This document shows positions 18,593 to 29,425 of a stretch of 64,000 nucleotides of DNA, piece by piece. The notes under the pieces are model-generated. The model did not search any database, was not told the origin of the DNA, and saw only the letters and a list, made by a program, of their open reading frames with translations. The DNA is from Sporosarcina ureae (lineage in GTDB: Bacteria; Bacillota; Bacilli; Bacillales_A; Planococcaceae), in contig NZ_CP015207.1 in the NCBI RefSeq assembly GCF_002101375.1, positions 3,054,001-3,118,000 on the forward strand, read 5' to 3'. The first letter of the stretch is position 1; the number at the start of each line of letters is the position of its first letter. Position numbers and translations under genes: made by a program.

Positions 18593-19384
18593 ATGCTTAG
18601 AAAACTAATGCGAAAAAAAACGGCAGACATTCAGTTGCTGGACGAACGGATTGAAGCCGTTAAAAATAGACAAATTCCTAACCATGTGGCGATTATCATG
18701 GATGGAAATGGAAGATGGGCGAAGCAACGTAAAATGCCGCGAATTGCAGGCCACCATGAAGGAATGAAAACCGTTAGGCAAATTACCAATTTTGCAAATG
18801 CTATGGGCGTGAAAGTACTCACTCTCTATGCGTTTTCAACTGAAAATTGGAAGAGGCCCAGAATGGAAATTGACTTCTTGATGAATCTTCCCGGCGAATT
18901 TCTTACTACGTATTTACCCGAGCTAATGGAAAAAAGCATCAAAGTAGAAATGATCGGAGATATGGATGCGCTTCCGAAGCATACAAAAAAAGCGATTGAG
19001 AAAGCAATGGAGCAAACTAAAGATAACAAAGGTTTAATTTTAAATTTCGCGATGAATTATGGTAGCAGAGTAGAGCTAGTTCATGCAATGAAAGAATTAG
19101 TTGAAGAAGTGGCTGCTGGAACATTAAAAGTGGAGGAAATTAATGAAAGTTCAATCGAATCCAAACTAATGACTGCCCATTTGCCAGAACCTGACCTACT
19201 AATTCGCACAAGCGGTGAAGTACGTTTGTCCAATTTTATGCTATGGCAACTTGCCTATGCAGAATTCATTTTTACGGATGTATTATGGCCAGATTACGAT
19301 GAAGACTGCTTTTTACAAGCAATAGAAGATTTCCAAAAAAGGAATCGACGTTTTGGAAGCTTGGAAGGAGATCAGAAAAGATGA
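18593..19384 (+). CDS. uppS: Isoprenyl (undecaprenyl diphosphate) synthase
   Basis: A cis-prenyltransferase of 263 residues that makes undecaprenyl diphosphate, the lipid carrier for peptidoglycan and teichoic acids. The substrate motif HVAIIMDGNGRWA, the YAFSTENWKRP loop and the C-terminal LLIRTSGEVRLSNFMLWQ are intact, including both arginines and the serine that hold the diphosphate. The ATG follows a GGGGG ribosome-binding site. It overlaps cdsA by 4 bp and begins the uppS-cdsA-dxr-rasP-proS run. Confidence 0.98.
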   Translation: MLRKLMRKKTADIQLLDERIEAVKNRQIPNHVAIIMDGNGRWAKQRKMPRIAGHHEGMKTVRQITNFANAMGVKVLTLYAFSTENWKRPRMEIDFLMNLPGEFLTTYLPELMEKSIKVEMIGDMDALPKHTKKAIEKAMEQTKDNKGLILNFAMNYGSRVELVHAMKELVEEVAAGTLKVEEINESSIESKLMTAHLPEPDLLIRTSGEVRLSNFMLWQLAYAEFIFTDVLWPDYDEDCFLQAIEDFQKRNRRFGSLEGDQKR

Positions 19385-20175
19385 AGCAAAGAATCATCAC
19401 TGCTATTGTAGCTCTCGCATTTTTTGTGCCATTGATTATCGTCGGTGGATTACCTTTTATTATGATGATTTTTGCGATATCTACGATTGGTTTATATGAA
19501 CTACTACGTATGCGTAAAATGTCTCTTTTTTCTATCGGTGGATTAATCTCTTGGTTACTTCTACTCGTCATTTTACTTCCATCTAGATGGACAGAACAAG
19601 TTGAAAGTTTCCTGAAATTAGAAAAACTTGAAATGATTTATGTATTGATATTATTGTTATTGGTTTATACTGTAGTAATGAAAAATAAGTGGACATTCGA
19701 AGATATTGCATTCAGTGCAATTAGTGCGCTGTATGTCGGTATCGGTTTTTATTATTTGATCGAAACTCGCTTATTCGGTTTAGAGTACATAGGCTATGCG
19801 TTACTTATTATCTGGTCAACAGATTCCGGTGCCTATTTTGTTGGACGTAAAATTGGTAAACGAAAACTATGGCCGGATATTTCACCTAATAAAACAATTG
19901 AAGGATTTATTGGGGGAATAATTTCCGCGATCGTGATTACGTTGATTTATAATATGTTCTATCCTATCGCTACGTCATTCGTGTCGTTTATTATCATTAC
20001 AATAGTGGCATCCATTATAGGTCAAATGGGTGACTTAGTTGAATCAGCACTGAAACGTTTCTATAACGTCAAAGATTCTGGGAAGCTGTTGCCTGGACAT
20101 GGAGGCATTTTGGACAGATTTGACAGCTTACTATTTGTACTCCCATTGCTTCACTTTGTTCAATTCATAGGATAA
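19381..20175 (+). CDS. cdsA: Phosphatidate cytidylyltransferase (CDP-diglyceride synthase)
   Basis: A 264-residue multi-pass membrane enzyme that converts phosphatidic acid and CTP to CDP-diacylglycerol. About seven or eight hydrophobic helices are followed by the CdsA signature [19 protein letters not shown] and [14 protein letters not shown]. Its product feeds PgsA, also encoded in this window. It overlaps uppS by 4 bp. Confidence 0.98.
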   Translation: MKQRIITAIVALAFFVPLIIVGGLPFIMMIFAISTIGLYELLRMRKMSLFSIGGLISWLLLLVILLPSRWTEQVESFLKLEKLEMIYVLILLLLVYTVVMKNKWTFEDIAFSAISALYVGIGFYYLIETRLFGLEYIGYALLIIWSTDSGAYFVGRKIGKRKLWPDISPNKTIEGFIGGIISAIVITLIYNMFYPIATSFVSFIIITIVASIIGQMGDLVESALKRFYNVKDSGKLLPGHGGILDRFDSLLFVLPLLHFVQFIG

Positions 20176-20194
20176 TGGAAAGGAAGTTCATAAT

Positions 20195-21349
20195 ATGAAG
20201 AAAATCAATTTGCTTGGTGCTACCGGTTCAATCGGAACTCAAACATTAAGCATTATTGCAGCCCATCCTGATCGCTTTGAATTAACGGCGATGTCAGCAG
20301 GAAGAAACATACAAAAAGTAAGTGAAATCATTGCAAGATTTCAACCCAAATTAGTTTCTGTTTTAGAGGAAGCAGATGCAGCACGCTTAAAAAAAGAGTT
20401 TCCTAAAGTTCAATTCGTTCATGGTGATGAAGGACTTATTGAAGCAACGGTAGGAATGGAAGCGGATGTCTTACTAAACTCAGTAATCGGCAGTGTAGGA
20501 CTGAGACCGACACTTGCGGCGATTAAAGCGGGAATGACAATTGCTATTGCGAATAAAGAAACACTGGTAGCAGCAGGGAATCTCGTTGTAGAAGCGGCAC
20601 AACGTCATAATGTCCCCCTTGTTCCAGTAGATAGTGAACATTCTGCATTGTTCCAGTCATTAAATGGTGAGAATCCGAAACGGATCACAAACTTGATATT
20701 AACAGCATCGGGTGGGAGTTTTAGGGACTATACGCGGGATCAACTTCAAAATGTTACAGTAGAACAAGCACTCGCACATCCGAATTGGTCAATGGGTAAC
20801 AAGTTAACTATTGATTCGGCAACGATGATGAACAAAGGATTAGAAGTAATAGAAGCACATCATTTATTTGCGATGCCATATGATCAAATAGAATGCCTAC
20901 TACATAAAGAAAGTATTATCCACTCCATGGTGGAGTTTGAAGATACAAGCGTCATGGCACAACTAGGTTCACCTGATATGCGTGTTCCGATTCAATACGC
21001 ACTGACCTATCCGGATCGTATTCAAATGGCCGATGCTAAACGTCTTCGTCTCGATGAAATTGGCAAATTGCATTTTGAAAAAATGGATTATACACGATTT
21101 AAAGCCTTGTCACTTGCATATGATGCAGGTAGGGAAGGAGGCACTATGCCTACAGCGATGAATGCGGCAAATGAAGTGGCGGTTCAACTGTTCATGGAAG
21201 GTCATATTTCTTTCTTGCAAATCGAAGAAATTATTGAAGAAATGATGCAGCAACATCAAACTATTCAAAATCCTAATTTGGAAGAAATTTTGGAGACAGA
21301 TCGCAATACGCGGAAAAAAGTCTATGGTATAGTTAAGTATCAAGATTAA
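20195..21349 (+). CDS. dxr: 1-deoxy-D-xylulose 5-phosphate reductoisomerase
   Basis: A 384-residue enzyme of the MEP isoprenoid pathway that makes 2-C-methyl-D-erythritol 4-phosphate using NADPH. The N-terminal nucleotide site is [13 protein letters not shown], the metal/substrate region contains [13 protein letters not shown], and TASGGSFRD and [23 protein letters not shown] are typical. Its placement next to uppS fits supply of isoprenoid units. The ribosome-binding site is GGAAAGGAAG. Confidence 0.99.
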   Translation: MKKINLLGATGSIGTQTLSIIAAHPDRFELTAMSAGRNIQKVSEIIARFQPKLVSVLEEADAARLKKEFPKVQFVHGDEGLIEATVGMEADVLLNSVIGSVGLRPTLAAIKAGMTIAIANKETLVAAGNLVVEAAQRHNVPLVPVDSEHSALFQSLNGENPKRITNLILTASGGSFRDYTRDQLQNVTVEQALAHPNWSMGNKLTIDSATMMNKGLEVIEAHHLFAMPYDQIECLLHKESIIHSMVEFEDTSVMAQLGSPDMRVPIQYALTYPDRIQMADAKRLRLDEIGKLHFEKMDYTRFKALSLAYDAGREGGTMPTAMNAANEVAVQLFMEGHISFLQIEEIIEEMMQQHQTIQNPNLEEILETDRNTRKKVYGIVKYQD

Positions 21350-21385
21350 TTTCAGGCTGTTACAGCCGGTGAAGGTGGTTACTGA

Positions 21386-22645
21386 ATGGAAACGGTTATT
21401 GCGTTTATAGTAATATTCGGGACACTTGTAGCATTTCATGAGTTTGGTCATTTCTTGTTTGCTAAGAGGGCCGGTATCATGGTTCGAGAGTTCGCTATCG
21501 GAATGGGACCTAAAATTTTAGCCCTCCGCAAAGGTGAAACGCAATACACAATCCGCTTATTGCCTTTAGGGGGATATGTCCGGATGGCTGGTGAAGATTT
21601 CGATACCGTCGAATTGCAGCCGGGTTACCGTGTAGGGTTATTATTGAATGCACAAGACGAAATAGAAAAGATTTACTTAAATCGAAATGTTTCCAATCCG
21701 AATGTTTTAAACGTAGAAGTAGAGAAGTCGGATTTAGATAAAGAATTATATATTGAAGGGTATGATGAAGATGGACAATTGGTTCATCTGAAAATTTCCA
21801 GAACGGCTATGATTATTGAAAAAGGGCAGGAAACATTAATTGCTCCCTACGATCGTCAGTTTGAATCCAAGCCACTAGGCAGCAGAGCATTGGCAATATT
21901 TGCAGGGCCGCTTTTCAATTTCATCTTGGCATTTTTCATATTCCTAGCTCTTGGATTAATGAATGGTGTACCAACCAATGAACCGATTATTTCGGAAGTG
22001 AAGCCGAATACGCCGGCAGAAATGGCTGGAATGAAAAAAGATGACTTAATCACGGGAGTAGACGGAAAGTCGATTGATTCTTGGACAAAGTTTTCTGAAG
22101 CGATTCAAAAAAGTGCCGGAGTCCCGATGTCAATTGAAGTTGATCGAGCGGGTAAGCAAGTGGTTTTAGATGTAGTACCTGATACAGTGGAAGATGCTGG
22201 ACAGGAATTCGGTCAAATCGGTGTTATGTATTCAAGTCCATTGGAAAAAGGATTTATTAAATCCATAGTGTTCGGTGCCGAGCAGACTTACACATGGACA
22301 GTGAAAATCTTTGAACTATTAGGTATGCTAGTGACAGGTCAGTTCACAATAGACGCATTGTCCGGTCCTGTAGGTATTTATAAAGCAACTGAAGAAGTCG
22401 CTCAACACGGGATTTTCAATTTAATGAATTGGGCCGCTGTGCTAAGTATTAATCTAGGAATCATGAACTTGCTGCCATTACCTGCGTTAGACGGTGGAAG
22501 ACTATTGTTCTTCCTGTTTGAAGGCTTAAGGGGCAAACCGATTGATAAACAAAAAGAAGGTATGGTGCATTTTGTAGGTATCATGTTATTAATGGTTTTG
22601 ATGCTTGTTGTGACATGGAATGACATCCAACGATTTTTCTTCTAA
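21386..22645 (+). CDS. rasP: Site-2 intramembrane zinc metalloprotease RasP (RseP family)
   Basis: A 419-residue site-2 protease that cleaves anti-sigma factors and signal peptides inside the membrane. The zinc motif HEFGH is at residues 18-22 in the first helix, a PDZ domain lies around 195-265 (PNTPAEMAGMKKDDLITGVDG), and the second catalytic motif is NLLPLPALDGGRL near the C-terminus. The length matches the B. subtilis protein. The gene lies between dxr and proS as in other Bacillales. Confidence 0.97.
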   Translation: METVIAFIVIFGTLVAFHEFGHFLFAKRAGIMVREFAIGMGPKILALRKGETQYTIRLLPLGGYVRMAGEDFDTVELQPGYRVGLLLNAQDEIEKIYLNRNVSNPNVLNVEVEKSDLDKELYIEGYDEDGQLVHLKISRTAMIIEKGQETLIAPYDRQFESKPLGSRALAIFAGPLFNFILAFFIFLALGLMNGVPTNEPIISEVKPNTPAEMAGMKKDDLITGVDGKSIDSWTKFSEAIQKSAGVPMSIEVDRAGKQVVLDVVPDTVEDAGQEFGQIGVMYSSPLEKGFIKSIVFGAEQTYTWTVKIFELLGMLVTGQFTIDALSGPVGIYKATEEVAQHGIFNLMNWAAVLSINLGIMNLLPLPALDGGRLLFFLFEGLRGKPIDKQKEGMVHFVGIMLLMVLMLVVTWNDIQRFFF

Positions 22646-22660
22646 AAAAGGTGGAAGTAT

Positions 22661-24358
22661 ATGATGAAACAATCGAAAACGTTTATACCCACAATGCGTG
22701 AAAATCCATCCGATATAGAGATGCGTTCGCATCAGTTATTGCTGCGAGCAGGTTATATCCGTCAGAATGCCAATGGTGTTTACACATATTTAACTCTTGC
22801 ACAAAGAGTTCTTAGGAAAATCGAAACGATTATTCGTGAAGAAATGGAAGCTGTTGAAGGCATAGAAATTTCTATGCCGTCGCTGCAAAGCTCAAGTATT
22901 CTTAAGGAAACCGAACGGTGGGATTCTTACGGTAAGGAAATGTTCCATGTTGCTGATAGACAGACCAATCAATTGGCATTGAGCTCAAGCGATGAGGAAG
23001 CAATCATTGATTTACTGCGTGATGAAGTTCGATCGTATAAAAAGTTACCATTAACAATTTTTCAAATCAAAACCAAATTCCGTGATGAAATAAAGCCGCG
23101 TGCGGGTTTACTCCATAGCAGAGAATTCATAAGAAAAGATGCCTATTCATTCCATTCAACGCAAGAGAGCTTGGATGAAAAGTATTTAGAAGTCATGCAG
23201 GCCTACACTAATATGCTAACTCGTCTTGGTATGCATTTCCGCATGGTTATATCGGATGGTGGAACAGGTTCACATGAGTTCATAGCATTGACCGACAACG
23301 GGGAAGATCGGATAGCATATAGCGATAGTTCTTCTTATGCTGCGAATATGGAATTTGCTGAAGTACATGTTGATTATGAGCCGTCCGATGAAAAGCAGTT
23401 AGAGATGATAAAAGTCTCCACTCCGAATCAACGAACGATTGAAGATCTCACTTCATTTTTATCAGTTAGTCCGGAGCGTGTAATCAAATCATTGGTGTAT
23501 AAAGTGGACCATGATTTTATTATGGTGATTTGTCGAGGCGATCATAGCGTCAATGAATATAAATTGAAGCGATTTTTACATGTGAAACATATGGAGCTGG
23601 CAACAGAACAACAGATTGAAGAATTGCTAGGCTGTCATGCCGGTTCGATTGGTCCTGTGAAATTACCGATAGGTGTAAGGGTATATGCAGATCATGCAAT
23701 CAAAGCAATGGTGAACGTAGTGGCGGGCGCGAATATTGACGATTATCACTTATTGAATGTCAACCCGGAACGCGATTTTGCTATTGATGATTATGTAGAT
23801 ATCCGTTTCGTTCAAGAAGGGGACAGTTCTCCTGACGGAATGGGTACGATTAAATTCACTGAAGGAATAGGGATAGGACATCTCCGTAAATTAGGCACCG
23901 TCTTCAGTGAGCAGATGAAAGGAACATTCCTCAATGAAAATGGCAGAAAAAAGCCTTTTATTATGGGAAGTTATAGTCTGGGTATCTCTCGTTTACTGGC
24001 TACAATTGCCGAGCAATTCAATGATGAAACAGGATTGAAGTGGCCGAAGCATTTAGCACCATTTGATATTCATTTGATTACAACGAATGTCAAAGATGAA
24101 GTGCAAACACAGCTCGCGGATGAGTTATATGCGGTTCTAGAGTCTTATCGATACGATGTGTTGTATGACGATCGTGCCGAACGTGCGGGTGTGAAATTCG
24201 CTGACGCTGACTTGATTGGTTTACCAGTCCGTATTATAATCGGTAAACGAGCAAGTGAAGGTGTTGTGGAGGTCATGTACCGCCATAGTGGCGAATCAAT
24301 AGATTGGCAAAAGGAAGAAGTGTTGGAAAAGCTACAATCCTTCTTTAGTGCAGATTAA
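22661..24358 (+). CDS. proS: Prolyl-tRNA synthetase (bacterial type)
   Basis: A 565-residue class II aminoacyl-tRNA synthetase. Motif 2 lies in QIKTKFRDEIKPRAGLLHSREF, the YbaK-like editing domain occupies the middle insertion (about 225-385), motif 3 is GSYSLGISRLLA, and the C-terminal anticodon-binding domain follows. No T-box leader precedes it, so it is probably transcribed with rasP. A terminator separates it from polC. Confidence 0.98.
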   Translation: MMKQSKTFIPTMRENPSDIEMRSHQLLLRAGYIRQNANGVYTYLTLAQRVLRKIETIIREEMEAVEGIEISMPSLQSSSILKETERWDSYGKEMFHVADRQTNQLALSSSDEEAIIDLLRDEVRSYKKLPLTIFQIKTKFRDEIKPRAGLLHSREFIRKDAYSFHSTQESLDEKYLEVMQAYTNMLTRLGMHFRMVISDGGTGSHEFIALTDNGEDRIAYSDSSSYAANMEFAEVHVDYEPSDEKQLEMIKVSTPNQRTIEDLTSFLSVSPERVIKSLVYKVDHDFIMVICRGDHSVNEYKLKRFLHVKHMELATEQQIEELLGCHAGSIGPVKLPIGVRVYADHAIKAMVNVVAGANIDDYHLLNVNPERDFAIDDYVDIRFVQEGDSSPDGMGTIKFTEGIGIGHLRKLGTVFSEQMKGTFLNENGRKKPFIMGSYSLGISRLLATIAEQFNDETGLKWPKHLAPFDIHLITTNVKDEVQTQLADELYAVLESYRYDVLYDDRAERAGVKFADADLIGLPVRIIIGKRASEGVVEVMYRHSGESIDWQKEEVLEKLQSFFSAD

Positions 24359-24361
24359 TCC

Positions 24362-24398
24362 AAGAAGGGGAGTCCGTTAACGGAACTTCCCTTCTTTT
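24362..24398 (+). terminator. Intrinsic terminator between proS and polC
   Basis: AAGAAGGGGAG (24362-24372) pairs with CTTCCCTTCTT (24386-24396) and an inner TCCG/CGGA stem around TTAA, followed by TTTTC. The 3' T-run is short. Confidence 0.8.
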
Positions 24399-24422
24399 CG
24401 CGATAGAATGGAGGAATTTTAT

Positions 24423-27400
24423 ATGGATGCCGCCCAAAAGTTTTTAACTTTGCTGCAACAGACCGGACTGACAGATGATCAGTTCATGACCTATTTTCAA
24501 AACGGTGAGTTGAATCGTGTAACCGTACAGAAGAAAACGAGAGTGTGGAAATTCAATATAACACTCGATGAAGTGTTACCTATTGAGGTTTTTCAAATTA
24601 TGCAACAACGTGTTCATGAAACGTTCGCTGCTATAGCGAATGTCCATCTTGAAATGGACGTTAGAAAAAATGAAGTGAATGAACAATTAATAATAGATTA
24701 TTGGCCATTTATTGTAGAGGAGCTAGCGGACATATCTCCTCCAATACGTCAATGCTTAGTGGAACAAAGGCCCAAGATACACGGTGAGAAGTTATTGCTT
24801 ACTTGCTCAAGCGATTTGGAGTGTCAAACATTAAAAAATAAATACGTAGATATATTATCAACACTCTATCAGCAATTCGGTTTTCCGAAGTATATGTTCG
24901 ATGTTTCGATTATTGAAAACGATAATGCGGAAAAAGAACGGCAGCAATTTCTTTCGCAAAAGCAACAAGAAGAAGACCTGTTATCCAAGCAGGCGTATCA
25001 TCAGTTGCAACAACGTGAAACGATGAAAAGCGAGCAGGGAGATTCCGATAGGGTGTTATCGCTTGGTACGCCGATCAAAGCAAATGAGCCAATTATTCCT
25101 ATTCATGAAATACAAGATGAAGAAAGACGTTTAATTATTGAAGGGTTTGTATTTGATGCAGAAGTACGAGAGTTGCGAAGTGGTCGTTCATTATTGACAC
25201 TAAAAGTAACAGACTACACCGATTCAATCTTAGTCAAAATGTTTTCGCGTGATAATGAAGATGCAGAAATTATGAAATCCTTTAAAAAGGGTATGTGGGT
25301 ACGAGCTCGCGGTGGTATACAGAACGATACATTCGTACGGGACTTAATCATGATGGCACAAGATATTGCCGTTATTCCCACTATTGAACGAAAAGACAAA
25401 GCACCTGACGGACAAAAACGTGTAGAATTACATGCGCACACTTCCATGAGTCAAATGGATGCAGTCGTTTCAGCTCCGGCATTAGTGGCACAAGCAGCTA
25501 AGTGGGGACATCCAGCGATTGCGATTACAGATCATGCGAACGTTCAGTCTTTCCCCGATGCTTATAATGCTGGTAAAAAACATGGTATCAAAGTGTTGTT
25601 TGGTTTAGAAATCAATCTGGTGGATGATGGTGTACCGATTGTCTATGAAGAGCAACACCGTATGCTTGAAACGGATACATACGTTGTATTCGACGTTGAG
25701 ACGACAGGCTTATCAGCTGTGTACGACACGATCATCGAGCTTGCAGCTGTCCGAGTGAAAGATGGAGAAATCGTTGATCGATTTGAACGCTTTGCCAATC
25801 CGCATCACCCATTGTCGTCCGTGACGACAAACTTGACAGGCATTACAGATGATATGGTAGAGAATGCACCAGAAGTTGAAGACGTCATGGCGGAATTTAT
25901 AGAGTTTATCGGAGATGCGGTGTTAATTGCACATAATGCATCGTTTGATATGGGCTTCTTTTATGCTTCATGTAAGCGGGCGAAAATAGAAACCATCGCT
26001 TATCCAGTCATCGATACATTGGAACTTTCTCGTTTCCTGTATCCTGAACTGCGAAATCACCGTTTGAACACATTGGCTAAAAAGTTCGATATTGAATTAA
26101 CACAACATCACCGTGCCATTTATGATACAGAAGCTACTGCTTATCTATTTCTACGCCTACTTTCAGAAGCGCAAGAAAAAGGGATCATGTGGCTTGATGA
26201 CCTCAATAAGAATATTGGGGAAGGAGATGCCTATAAGCGCTCACGACCCTCACACTGCACTTTGCTTGCTACAGATGATGAAGGGTTGAAAAATCTATTT
26301 AAACTAGTATCTATTTCGCATATGGACTTTTTCTATCGCGTGCCCCGTATACCACGTTCGTTACTCGTGAAGTATCGTAAGGGAATAATCGTCGGTTCAG
26401 GTTGCGACAAAGGGGAAGTATTCGAAGGGTTAATGCAAAAGCCGATGGAGGAAGTAGAAGAAATCGCAAGCTTTTATGATTACTTGGAACTTCATCCAAA
26501 GCCTGTCTACTCGCATTTACTCGAACTCGATTTAATTCGAGATGAGTGGAACCTCGAGGATATTATGCGCAAGATGATCAAGCTTGGGAAGAAAACGGGC
26601 TTACCAGTTTGTGCAACGGGGAATGTACATTATCTAGATGAGACGGATTCAACCTACCGAAAAGTTCTTGTTCGTTCACAAGGTGGAGCAAATCCGTTGA
26701 ATCGGCACTCCTTACCGGAAGTTCATTTCCGTACGACAGATGAAATGTTGAAAGAATTTGAGTTTTTAGGTGAAGATGTAGCAAAAGAAATTGTAGTAGA
26801 CAATCCATTGAAAATCGTAGAACGTATAGGTGAAGTGAAACCGATCAAAGATGATCTGTATACACCAACAATTGAAGGTGCGGAAGATGAAGTGCGTGAT
26901 CTGACGTATTCAATGGCACATCAAATATACGGTGAAAAATTGCCAGAGATCGTTGAAGCGCGAATCATAAAAGAATTAACGTCTATTATTGATAATGGCT
27001 TCTCAGTTATTTATCTCATTTCGCATAAACTGGTTAAAAAATCATTAGATGACGGCTATTTGGTCGGTTCGCGGGGATCTGTCGGCTCCTCATTTGTTGC
27101 AACTATGATGGAAATCACAGAAGTGAATCCGTTGGCGCCACATTACGTTTGTCCGTCATGTAAAAAATATGAATTTTTTGATGATGGTTCAGTTGGTTCA
27201 GGATATGATTTGCCGGATAAAGAATGCCCGAATTGCCAGACGATGTTTAAAAAAGATGGTCAGGATATCCCGTTTGAAACCTTCCTTGGGTTTGCGGGAG
27301 ACAAGGTTCCTGACATCGATTTGAACTTCAGTGGTGAGTATCAAGCACATGCACACAACTATACAAAAGAGTTATTTGGCGAAGATTATGTGTTTCGTGC

Positions 27401-28730
27401 TGGAACAATAGGTACGGTAGCTGAAAAAACTGCATATGGATATGTGCGAGGGTATATGAATGACAATGATATCCAAATGCGTGGTGCAGAAATTGACCGG
27501 CTTGTTCAAGGTTGCTCAGGCGTTAAGCGAAATACAGGACAACACCCGGGTGGCATCATTGTTGTGCCGGATACAATGGACATCTATGATTTCACACCGA
27601 TTCAATTCCCAGCGAATGATCTTGAATCTAGCTGGAAAACAACGCACTTTGATTTCCACTCCATTGATAATAATCTGTTGAAACTAGATATTCTAGGCCA
27701 TGATGATCCAACGATGATCAAAATGTTGGAAGACTTATCAGGCATCGATGCGATGACTATACCGCCTGACGATAAAGGGGTTATGGAATTGTTTAGTGGG
27801 ACGTCTTCACTTGGCGTCACAGAAGAACAAATTGACTGTAAAACAGGAACTCTTGGAGTGCCCGAATTCGGCACACGATTTGTTCGACAGATGTTAGAAG
27901 AGACGAAACCATCTACATTCTCAGAATTGATACAGATATCCGGTCTATCTCACGGTACTGACGTTTGGCTTGGTAATGCACAGGAGTTAATCCAGAATAA
28001 AACATGTCAACTATCGGAAGTGATCGGTTGTCGTGATGATATTATGGTTTATTTAATCTATCAGGGGCTTGAACCTTCACTTGCATTTAAGATTATGGAA
28101 TCTGTGCGAAAAGGGAAAGGGCTGACTCCTGAATTTGAAGAAGCGATGAAAGAGAATAAAGTGCCGGGATGGTATATCGGATCATGTAAAAAAATCAAGT
28201 ACATGTTCCCTAAAGCCCACGCTGCGGCATATGTATTAATGGCATTGCGAATCGCGTACTTCAAAGTTCATCACCCAATCATGTATTATGCTACGTACTT
28301 CACCGTTCGAGCGACCGACTTTGATTTGGTGACGATGTGTAAAGGTTCTGCAAGTATTCGGGCGAAAGTCAAAGAGATCAACGCCAAAGGATTGGATGCC
28401 CTTCCAAAAGAGAAGAGCTTAGTAGTGGTTTTGGAAATAGCATTGGAAATGGTTGAGCGAGGATATACATTTGCGAAGCCTGATCTCTATAAATCTGATG
28501 CGACCCAGTTTCTTATTGAAGGCAATAAGTTGATTCCGCCATTTAACTCAATTCCTTCACTAGGAACTAACGTTGCGAAGACGATCGTTGAAGCGAGAAA
28601 AGACGGGGAGTTTTTATCGAAAGAAGACTTCCAGAAGAGAGGTCGGGTATCTAAAACGGTTGTAGAGTATCTGGATAACCTCGGTTGCATGGAAGGAATG
28701 CCTGAAGCGAACCAACTATCCCTATTCTAA
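24423..28730 (+). CDS. polC: DNA polymerase III alpha subunit PolC (Gram-positive type)
   Basis: The replicative polymerase, 1435 residues. In order: an N-terminal domain, an OB fold (about 230-325), a PHP domain ([11 protein letters not shown] near 337) and an inserted DnaQ-type 3'-5' exonuclease (DVETTGL near 422, to about 585). The rest of PHP, palm/fingers with a zinc-binding CPSC...CPNC pair (about 909-937) and the tail follow. It ends in QLSLF, a beta-clamp-binding motif. Start ATG 24423 follows GGAGGA at 24410-24415; the upstream in-frame ATG at 24408 overlaps that site. Confidence 0.98.
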   Translation: MDAAQKFLTLLQQTGLTDDQFMTYFQNGELNRVTVQKKTRVWKFNITLDEVLPIEVFQIMQQRVHETFAAIANVHLEMDVRKNEVNEQLIIDYWPFIVEELADISPPIRQCLVEQRPKIHGEKLLLTCSSDLECQTLKNKYVDILSTLYQQFGFPKYMFDVSIIENDNAEKERQQFLSQKQQEEDLLSKQAYHQLQQRETMKSEQGDSDRVLSLGTPIKANEPIIPIHEIQDEERRLIIEGFVFDAEVRELRSGRSLLTLKVTDYTDSILVKMFSRDNEDAEIMKSFKKGMWVRARGGIQNDTFVRDLIMMAQDIAVIPTIERKDKAPDGQKRVELHAHTSMSQMDAVVSAPALVAQAAKWGHPAIAITDHANVQSFPDAYNAGKKHGIKVLFGLEINLVDDGVPIVYEEQHRMLETDTYVVFDVETTGLSAVYDTIIELAAVRVKDGEIVDRFERFANPHHPLSSVTTNLTGITDDMVENAPEVEDVMAEFIEFIGDAVLIAHNASFDMGFFYASCKRAKIETIAYPVIDTLELSRFLYPELRNHRLNTLAKKFDIELTQHHRAIYDTEATAYLFLRLLSEAQEKGIMWLDDLNKNIGEGDAYKRSRPSHCTLLATDDEGLKNLFKLVSISHMDFFYRVPRIPRSLLVKYRKGIIVGSGCDKGEVFEGLMQKPMEEVEEIASFYDYLELHPKPVYSHLLELDLIRDEWNLEDIMRKMIKLGKKTGLPVCATGNVHYLDETDSTYRKVLVRSQGGANPLNRHSLPEVHFRTTDEMLKEFEFLGEDVAKEIVVDNPLKIVERIGEVKPIKDDLYTPTIEGAEDEVRDLTYSMAHQIYGEKLPEIVEARIIKELTSIIDNGFSVIYLISHKLVKKSLDDGYLVGSRGSVGSSFVATMMEITEVNPLAPHYVCPSCKKYEFFDDGSVGSGYDLPDKECPNCQTMFKKDGQDIPFETFLGFAGDKVPDIDLNFSGEYQAHAHNYTKELFGEDYVFRAGTIGTVAEKTAYGYVRGYMNDNDIQMRGAEIDRLVQGCSGVKRNTGQHPGGIIVVPDTMDIYDFTPIQFPANDLESSWKTTHFDFHSIDNNLLKLDILGHDDPTMIKMLEDLSGIDAMTIPPDDKGVMELFSGTSSLGVTEEQIDCKTGTLGVPEFGTRFVRQMLEETKPSTFSELIQISGLSHGTDVWLGNAQELIQNKTCQLSEVIGCRDDIMVYLIYQGLEPSLAFKIMESVRKGKGLTPEFEEAMKENKVPGWYIGSCKKIKYMFPKAHAAAYVLMALRIAYFKVHHPIMYYATYFTVRATDFDLVTMCKGSASIRAKVKEINAKGLDALPKEKSLVVVLEIALEMVERGYTFAKPDLYKSDATQFLIEGNKLIPPFNSIPSLGTNVAKTIVEARKDGEFLSKEDFQKRGRVSKTVVEYLDNLGCMEGMPEANQLSLF

Positions 28731-28811
28731 TGGGCTTATGGCGGTTGCTTCAGTTGCATTGTAAAAGGCCTTGTGATACGATTAAAACAACTTTTGCTAT
28801 ACGTCTTGCGG

Positions 28812-28838
28812 AAAAGAGTGGGGCTTCCCGCTCTTTTC
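28812..28838 (+). terminator. Intrinsic terminator after polC
   Basis: AAAAGAGTGGG (28812-28822) pairs with CCCGCTCTTTT (28827-28837, one G-T) around GCTT; the trailing TCTG gives only a short T-tract beyond the stem. Confidence 0.75.
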
Positions 28839-28871
28839 TGTTGTTATTTTGAATTTCGGGAGGGATACCAT

Positions 28872-29342
28872 TTGAGTAAAATTATAGAGGAAGTCGAACA
28901 GTTAGCAAGGCCGATCGTAGAAGAATTGGGTCTTGAACTGGTTGATGTTGAGTTCTTGAAAGAAGGTCGCGATTGGTTTCTACGCGTCTACATTGATACG
29001 CCAGAAGGCAACATTGATATAGATCAATGTGCGGCGGTTAGTAATAAACTAAGCGAGGAGCTAGACCTTGTGGACCCGATTCCGCAAAATTACTTCCTTG
29101 AAGTGTCTTCTCCCGGGGCGGAAAGACCTTTGAAAAAAGATGAAGATTTTGAAAAAGCCGTGGGCCAATACGTATTCATCAAAACGTATGAACCGATTGA
29201 TGGTATGAAAGAATTCGAGGGATATTTACTTGGATACGGACCGGACCATGCAAAAGTGGAAATACGGATCAAGACGAGAAAAGTACTAGTCGAAATTGAC
29301 AAAACAAAAATTGCACTCGCACGATTAGCAATTGACTTTTAA
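28872..29342 (+). CDS. rimP: Ribosome maturation factor RimP
   Basis: A 156-residue 30S assembly factor. The N-terminal domain shows LARPIVEELGLELVDVEFLKEGRDWFLRVYID, and the turn LVDPIPQNYFLEVSSPGAERPL is the family hallmark. I place the start at TTG 28872, six bases after GGGAGGG (28859-28865); reading further upstream would run through the polC terminator. It heads the nusA-infB operon. Confidence 0.97.
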   Translation: MSKIIEEVEQLARPIVEELGLELVDVEFLKEGRDWFLRVYIDTPEGNIDIDQCAAVSNKLSEELDLVDPIPQNYFLEVSSPGAERPLKKDEDFEKAVGQYVFIKTYEPIDGMKEFEGYLLGYGPDHAKVEIRIKTRKVLVEIDKTKIALARLAIDF

Positions 29343-29355
29343 AGTAAAAACAAAA

Positions 29356-29385
29356 CTTTGTCTAGCTTTGCGCTAGTGGCCAAAG
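29356..29385 (+). promoter_or_regulatory. Stem-loop between rimP and nusA
   Basis: An outer CTTTG (29356-29360)/CAAAG (29381-29385) and an inner CTAGC (29362-29366)/GCTAG (29372-29376) form a two-part hairpin without a T-run. It may be an mRNA-processing or regulatory hairpin, or a remnant of an intergenic repeat. Confidence 0.4.
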
Positions 29386-29425
29386 AACCAAATGCAACAA
29401 TAATTGGAATGTAGGAGTGATGAAC

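Noticed and set aside
22620-22665. T-box regulation of proS
   Set aside because: Only 15 bases separate rasP from proS, leaving no room for a leader.
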